From positions 1-9,276 of the forward strand of contig JAUWLI010000094.1 of the NCBI GenBank assembly GCA_030613765.1: DNA of 9,276 nt, in the 5' to 3' direction. The notes beneath the pieces were generated by a model that had not been told where the DNA came from, searched no databases, and saw only the letters and a program-made list of their open reading frames with translations. This DNA is from Phycisphaerae bacterium. Its GTDB lineage: Bacteria; Planctomycetota; Phycisphaerae; Sedimentisphaerales; SG8-4. Of the stretch, positions 5,964 to 9,276 are shown piece by piece (the stretch's first letter is position 1; the number at the start of each line of letters is the position of its first letter). The position numbers and the translations under genes are program-made.

Positions 5964-7820
5964 CTAATTTCCCTGAGACAGTGCCTTAACAACACAGGTC
6001 AGGGCCTTAAGCCCATACAACAACAAAACCACACCAATAAGTGCACAAGAGCCAAGAGCAACAATTTTCAGCCACGGGCGAAATACAAATGAAAAAGCAA
6101 ACGCCCAGGCATAAAAAGCATCAATACCCTGGAATTCGACCATCTCCTTGGCGGCATCCTGCTCAGCGTCAAGAGGAGAGTCGACGGCAACTTCACCGAA
6201 GAAGAAGGGTGCATCGGTGGCATGGCAATCCGTGCAGTAGTGAACGCCCAGTGACTGAGCAGCCGGCCTGACATTGTGCGCAATCGGCCAAAGGTACGGC
6301 TGCGCTGCTGGGTTCTCTTGAGGTTCGCGAAGTTTGCCCGACTCATCAAGGCTGTAGAGTTTTCCGCCGCAAATGTAAACGGGTTCGCCTTCAACCGTCT
6401 TCTTTAACGAACTCAAAGCCTTGGTAATATGTTCATCAGTCAAAGCCGGCCAATCACCCAGGCTTCGAGGCTTGGCCCGAGCAATGCTTCGTCCCAAAGC
6501 TCGCTTGGCGAGGTTAAGGTCTACCGGCGTTACCTTTTCGTCTTTCAGGCTCGCCCAAAAGGCAGGCCAGATGAGCTTATGGGGTGCAATCTTGCCACCG
6601 GCCTGCTTAGCATAGACAGGATACAAAATATGCGGTAGCGCATCTGCTGACTTGTTAACGCCATGTGTACCCAGGGCGTGCGCCCGTGAGGTCTTGCCGC
6701 GATGAGTCTGTTTCTTCGGCCAGGGACCCGAATGGCAGGCCGTGCAGGTGATTTTCTCAAAGTGCACCGGCGGAATGCCAGGATGTTCAGGCACAGGGGC
6801 ACCTAACCGCCCTTCCGTATGGCAGCCTTTACATGATGTAGAAGCTGCTAATGGATTTTGTGATGCTGTATCCTCACCTTCATATCCCCGGATAATATTA
6901 TGGTCAAGGCCGTTGCGGTGGCAATCAACACAGTTCAGTCCTGCAGTTAAATGCACATCCTCATCCGCCTCCCACTCTTCCGAGCCGTGCTCACCAACCT
7001 CTATGTTGGAATGGCAGAAATAACACCGTTCGTTAGGCACTTTCCTGGTAATGTTAAAGAACACGTTCTTCTTGTGGTCGAATGTATCTTCGCGATACGT
7101 TGTAGCTATCGCCTCGTCCATCAAGGGGTCGTAGGTGTCCGGCTGGGTAACAGCGGCGCCTTTAACGGAAGCAAATTCGCAGGCGGCAGCCGCAGCCCAG
7201 CGAAAATTTTGACGGGCTACCTGGCCGGCATATTCAGCCTGGTCCTGGCCCGGGTGAGCATTATGACAGCCGAGACAGTTGTTTTCCAGTTTGCCGGATA
7301 CATCCTGGCGAATCAACTCATCCATGCCATCACTTTCAAGTTCTCCGGCTCCACCGCCGGGCATGTGCCGGCCGAAGAGCTGGGTAAACTTAAAAGTTGT
7401 TATGCCAAGCTGTTCAGGATGAAAAGCTCCGGGCCAGGGACGGTAAGACAGAGGTATCTGCGTGCATGTGCCGGGGTCTACAAAAATCCAGGGTTGTCCC
7501 TTCCTCCCCGGAACAGCATTTACATCGGCTGCATTAAAATGCCATCCTTTACCGATTGTCTCATAGCTGTGACACTCGCTGCAGGTCTGGCGCATAGAAA
7601 ACGGCAGAACGGGGTCATCATCGGGGGAAATCTTATCACCTTCCTCATCAAGCAGTCCAATAACATGAACGGGAACGGCCAGGCTGCCGTCACTTACATC
7701 CCCTATCTTTTTCTGCCCATCATTGGCAACGGCCGACAAAGCCAAAACCAACCAACTGCAAACGGCTGTTATTACAAATCCTTTTTTCAACGTACGTTCA
7801 ATCCTTTTCTTAACGCTCAT
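5964..7820 (-). CDS. membrane-anchored heptaheme cytochrome c
   Basis: 618 residues. An N-terminal signal peptide (KKRIERTLKKG then a hydrophobic stretch, about 15-32) directs export. Seven CxxCH heme c sites begin at Cys80, 182, 266, 297, 330, 359 and 529. Many additional His residues (for example 94, 134, 152, 189, 290, 307, 353, 386, 397) could serve as distal ligands. A C-terminal hydrophobic helix (about 584-606) followed by a short basic tail should anchor it in the membrane with the heme domain in the periplasm. Hemes 1-6 are clustered; about 165 heme-free residues separate heme 6 from heme 7. Segments such as AGLNCVDCHRNGLDHNIIRGYEGE resemble multiheme cytochromes linked to respiratory or extracellular electron transfer. 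It lies 22 nt upstream of the b-type cytochrome gene, suggesting a quinone-linked c/b complex. It may be a conduit or a reductase; no recognised terminal-reductase active site is visible. Confidence 0.92.
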   Translation of the reverse strand: MSVKKRIERTLKKGFVITAVCSWLVLALSAVANDGQKKIGDVSDGSLAVPVHVIGLLDEEGDKISPDDDPVLPFSMRQTCSECHSYETIGKGWHFNAADVNAVPGRKGQPWIFVDPGTCTQIPLSYRPWPGAFHPEQLGITTFKFTQLFGRHMPGGGAGELESDGMDELIRQDVSGKLENNCLGCHNAHPGQDQAEYAGQVARQNFRWAAAAACEFASVKGAAVTQPDTYDPLMDEAIATTYREDTFDHKKNVFFNITRKVPNERCYFCHSNIEVGEHGSEEWEADEDVHLTAGLNCVDCHRNGLDHNIIRGYEGEDTASQNPLAASTSCKGCHTEGRLGAPVPEHPGIPPVHFEKITCTACHSGPWPKKQTHRGKTSRAHALGTHGVNKSADALPHILYPVYAKQAGGKIAPHKLIWPAFWASLKDEKVTPVDLNLAKRALGRSIARAKPRSLGDWPALTDEHITKALSSLKKTVEGEPVYICGGKLYSLDESGKLREPQENPAAQPYLWPIAHNVRPAAQSLGVHYCTDCHATDAPFFFGEVAVDSPLDAEQDAAKEMVEFQGIDAFYAWAFAFSFVFRPWLKIVALGSCALIGVVLLLYGLKALTCVVKALSQGN

Positions 7821-7862
7821 AGTTCATAGCTCGTCGCTCAACTCAAAAGTCACAAATACAAT

Positions 7863-9209
7863 CTAAACCTCAAATTCGTCCGGCTTGAAGTCCAGCTTAC
7901 GAGCGGCTTCCACCGCTTCATTGACCTTCAGCACGGTGACAGCCGTTTCGTATCCGATTTCTGCGGGGCAATTAAGTTTGGCCTTGCCGCGAACAGCGTC
8001 GAAGAAATTCTCAAGGTGCGGCTGATGGTACGGTTTGTCCATTGTCACCGGGATCTTGTACTCCGCAACCGGAACCGTCTCGCGTACATCCAGCACCGCA
8101 CTGGTTTCGGCTTCTTCCTTCTTGGGCGGTTCGCTTATATATCCCATCTTGACCCATTTGTCCCAATCCGGCGCATCGGGCTCCCTAAAGAGACTGCCTC
8201 TGGCTGAAGCCTCCGACATAGAAAGCGTACCCTCATCACCCATAAAGCTTTCATAATATCCCTGGCTGCTGTTTGTGGTTATCGTCTGGTAAAAGGCCCT
8301 GACAGTCCCCTCTTTTGTTTCATACTCATATATGGCCATCACAGTGTCATACCACTCGTGTCCCTTCCAATAGTCGATACCACCGCTTGCTATTACGGAT
8401 TTCGGATTTGCCCCGAGGAACCAGCTATAAATATCAATCTGGTGCGAGCCGAGGTCAACAATAGGGCCGCCTCCCAGCCCTTTATACCACCGCCAGTTTT
8501 TGAACTGCTCCATCGACTTGAAACCGTACTTTTCGAGGGTCACCTGCTCCAAAGGATATTTTTTCGGCCAGCCCAGGTCCTTGCATGCCGCCTTACTGCG
8601 GTTCCACTGCCCGTTTATTGTGGTAATTCGGCCGAGCAGTTTCGCTCCTTTGATATACTTGTCATAGCAGTGTATGTAACGCGGATTGCTTCGCCGCTGA
8701 TGACCAATCTGCAAGAGCTTGCCGGTTTCCTTGGCGGCCTGTACCATCCGCCTGGCTCCCTCCAGTGTATTGGACATTTCTTTTTCGCAGTAGACGTGCG
8801 GGCCGGCCTTAAGAGAAGCAACGGTATGGTCGGCATGCCAAAAATCGGGTGTAGCGATTATCACCGCGTCGATGTCCTTCTCTTTAGCTAACATTTCCTG
8901 GTAGTCCACATAAGCATTGTTCACGTGGCCGTATCTTCCCAGCAGCTTTGTAACCCGTTTTTGATTATAAGCGGTCCAGATATCGCAAACCGCCTTAAAG
9001 CGAATGCCGGGGATGTTTCGGCAGGCATTCATCAAGACCTGTCCCTGCTCTCCGCAACCGAGCAGGGCTATGTTTATATCATCCGCCTTTGCGGCACCAT
9101 CTGACTGGCCTGCAATCATTGGCGAAAACACCAGGCCCGCCCCAACAGCAGCCGAGGAACGAAGAAAGCTGCGTCTGTCTATTTCTTTTTTTGTCTTCTG
9201 ATCATTCAT
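7863..9209 (-). CDS. Tat-exported Gfo/Idh/MocA-family oxidoreductase
   Basis: 448 residues. The N-terminus is a twin-arginine signal: DRRSFLRSSAAVGAG (11-25, Arg12-Arg13), then a hydrophobic stretch and a likely cleavage region near 33-41. The Rossmann domain starts at about 45 with INIALLGCGEQG (45-56, GxGxxG). ATPDFWHADHT (119-129) follows, then HVYCEKEMSN (138-147), where the family Glu-Lys-Pro is Glu142-Lys143-Glu144: the lysine is kept and proline is lost. The substrate domain contains GGGPIVDLGSHQIDIYSW (246-263) with His256 and Asp259, the usual catalytic-region residues. Length and layout match the many Tat-exported Gfo/Idh proteins of Planctomycetota and Bacteroidota, including relatives of GH109 enzymes. 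Such proteins usually bind NAD(H) tightly and are exported folded. It heads the right-hand run, 42 nt before the heptaheme cytochrome c gene. No convincing promoter is visible in 9210-9276. The substrate, and whether it is a dehydrogenase or a glycosidase-like enzyme, are unknown. Confidence 0.92.
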   Translation of the reverse strand: MNDQKTKKEIDRRSFLRSSAAVGAGLVFSPMIAGQSDGAAKADDINIALLGCGEQGQVLMNACRNIPGIRFKAVCDIWTAYNQKRVTKLLGRYGHVNNAYVDYQEMLAKEKDIDAVIIATPDFWHADHTVASLKAGPHVYCEKEMSNTLEGARRMVQAAKETGKLLQIGHQRRSNPRYIHCYDKYIKGAKLLGRITTINGQWNRSKAACKDLGWPKKYPLEQVTLEKYGFKSMEQFKNWRWYKGLGGGPIVDLGSHQIDIYSWFLGANPKSVIASGGIDYWKGHEWYDTVMAIYEYETKEGTVRAFYQTITTNSSQGYYESFMGDEGTLSMSEASARGSLFREPDAPDWDKWVKMGYISEPPKKEEAETSAVLDVRETVPVAEYKIPVTMDKPYHQPHLENFFDAVRGKAKLNCPAEIGYETAVTVLKVNEAVEAARKLDFKPDEFEV

Positions 9210-9276
9210 TTTTCTTATATCAACTCCATAAATTTAACAAACTAATCATTAACTGTACTATTACATTATCGCATCA

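Noticed and set aside
7810..7827. Five-codon mini-ORF (ATG at 7827) overlapping the start of the heptaheme cytochrome gene
   Set aside because: It could in principle couple translation, but it has no ribosome-binding site of its own and a short frame like this is expected by chance.
6951..7829. Plus-strand open frame of 292 codons opposite the heptaheme cytochrome gene
   Set aside because: It lies entirely antisense to a gene with signal peptide and CxxCH motifs. Its translation shows no recognisable domain, and its length is explained by the codon bias of the sense gene.
8358..8891. Plus-strand open frame of 177 codons opposite the Tat-exported oxidoreductase
   Set aside because: It is antisense to a clear Gfo/Idh gene, without a domain or a ribosome-binding site of note.
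9210..9276. Promoter upstream of the Tat-exported oxidoreductase
   Set aside because: The stretch is AT-rich with a GGAG 13 nt before the ATG, but no -35/-10 pair with sensible spacing could be found. The promoter may lie beyond the window.

Overview
All convincing genes lie on the minus strand, so the window reads from right to left. The gene content (a Tat-exported Gfo/Idh/MocA oxidoreductase, a second cytoplasmic one, a large multiheme cytochrome c, a Pro/Thr-rich lipoprotein with a discoidin-like domain, and an Agl23-like GT39 membrane protein) suggests a Planctomycetota-type bacterium, perhaps a Phycisphaerae/Sedimentisphaerales-like anaerobe. This taxonomic guess is inference; there is no rRNA or marker gene here.

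Right block (9209 down to about 2468): a same-strand run begins with a Tat-signal Gfo/Idh/MocA oxidoreductase (7863-9209). After 42 nt comes a membrane-anchored heptaheme cytochrome c (5964-7820), after 22 nt a cytochrome b561/FdnI-like membrane protein (5285-5941), after 93 nt a cytoplasmic Gfo/Idh/MocA protein (4085-5191, start re-assigned), and after 104 nt an NCS1-family permease (2574-3980). A good rho-independent terminator (2470-2507) ends the run. The permease also has a possible promoter of its own. The cytochrome c and b genes look like a two-part unit that exchanges electrons between the quinone pool and the periplasm. The two oxidoreductases and the permease suggest uptake and oxidation or epimerisation of a polyol, sugar or nucleobase-like compound, but no substrate can be read from the sequence.

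Left block (about 2351 to the window edge): a near-consensus sigma70-type promoter (TTGACA, 17 nt, TAAAAT) drives a lipoprotein gene (1334-2236). Its stop codon overlaps, as ATGA, the start of a GT-C membrane glycosyltransferase-like gene of the Agl23/TIGR03663 type, which runs off the left edge. These two probably form a separate envelope or glycan-related operon.

The oddities are mainly at active or cofactor sites. The cytoplasmic Gfo/Idh protein has Thr-Val-Pro where the family has Glu-Lys-Pro. The cytochrome b has Tyr where FdnI-type proteins carry the first heme histidine. The heptaheme protein has a heme-free segment of about 165 residues before its last heme site.
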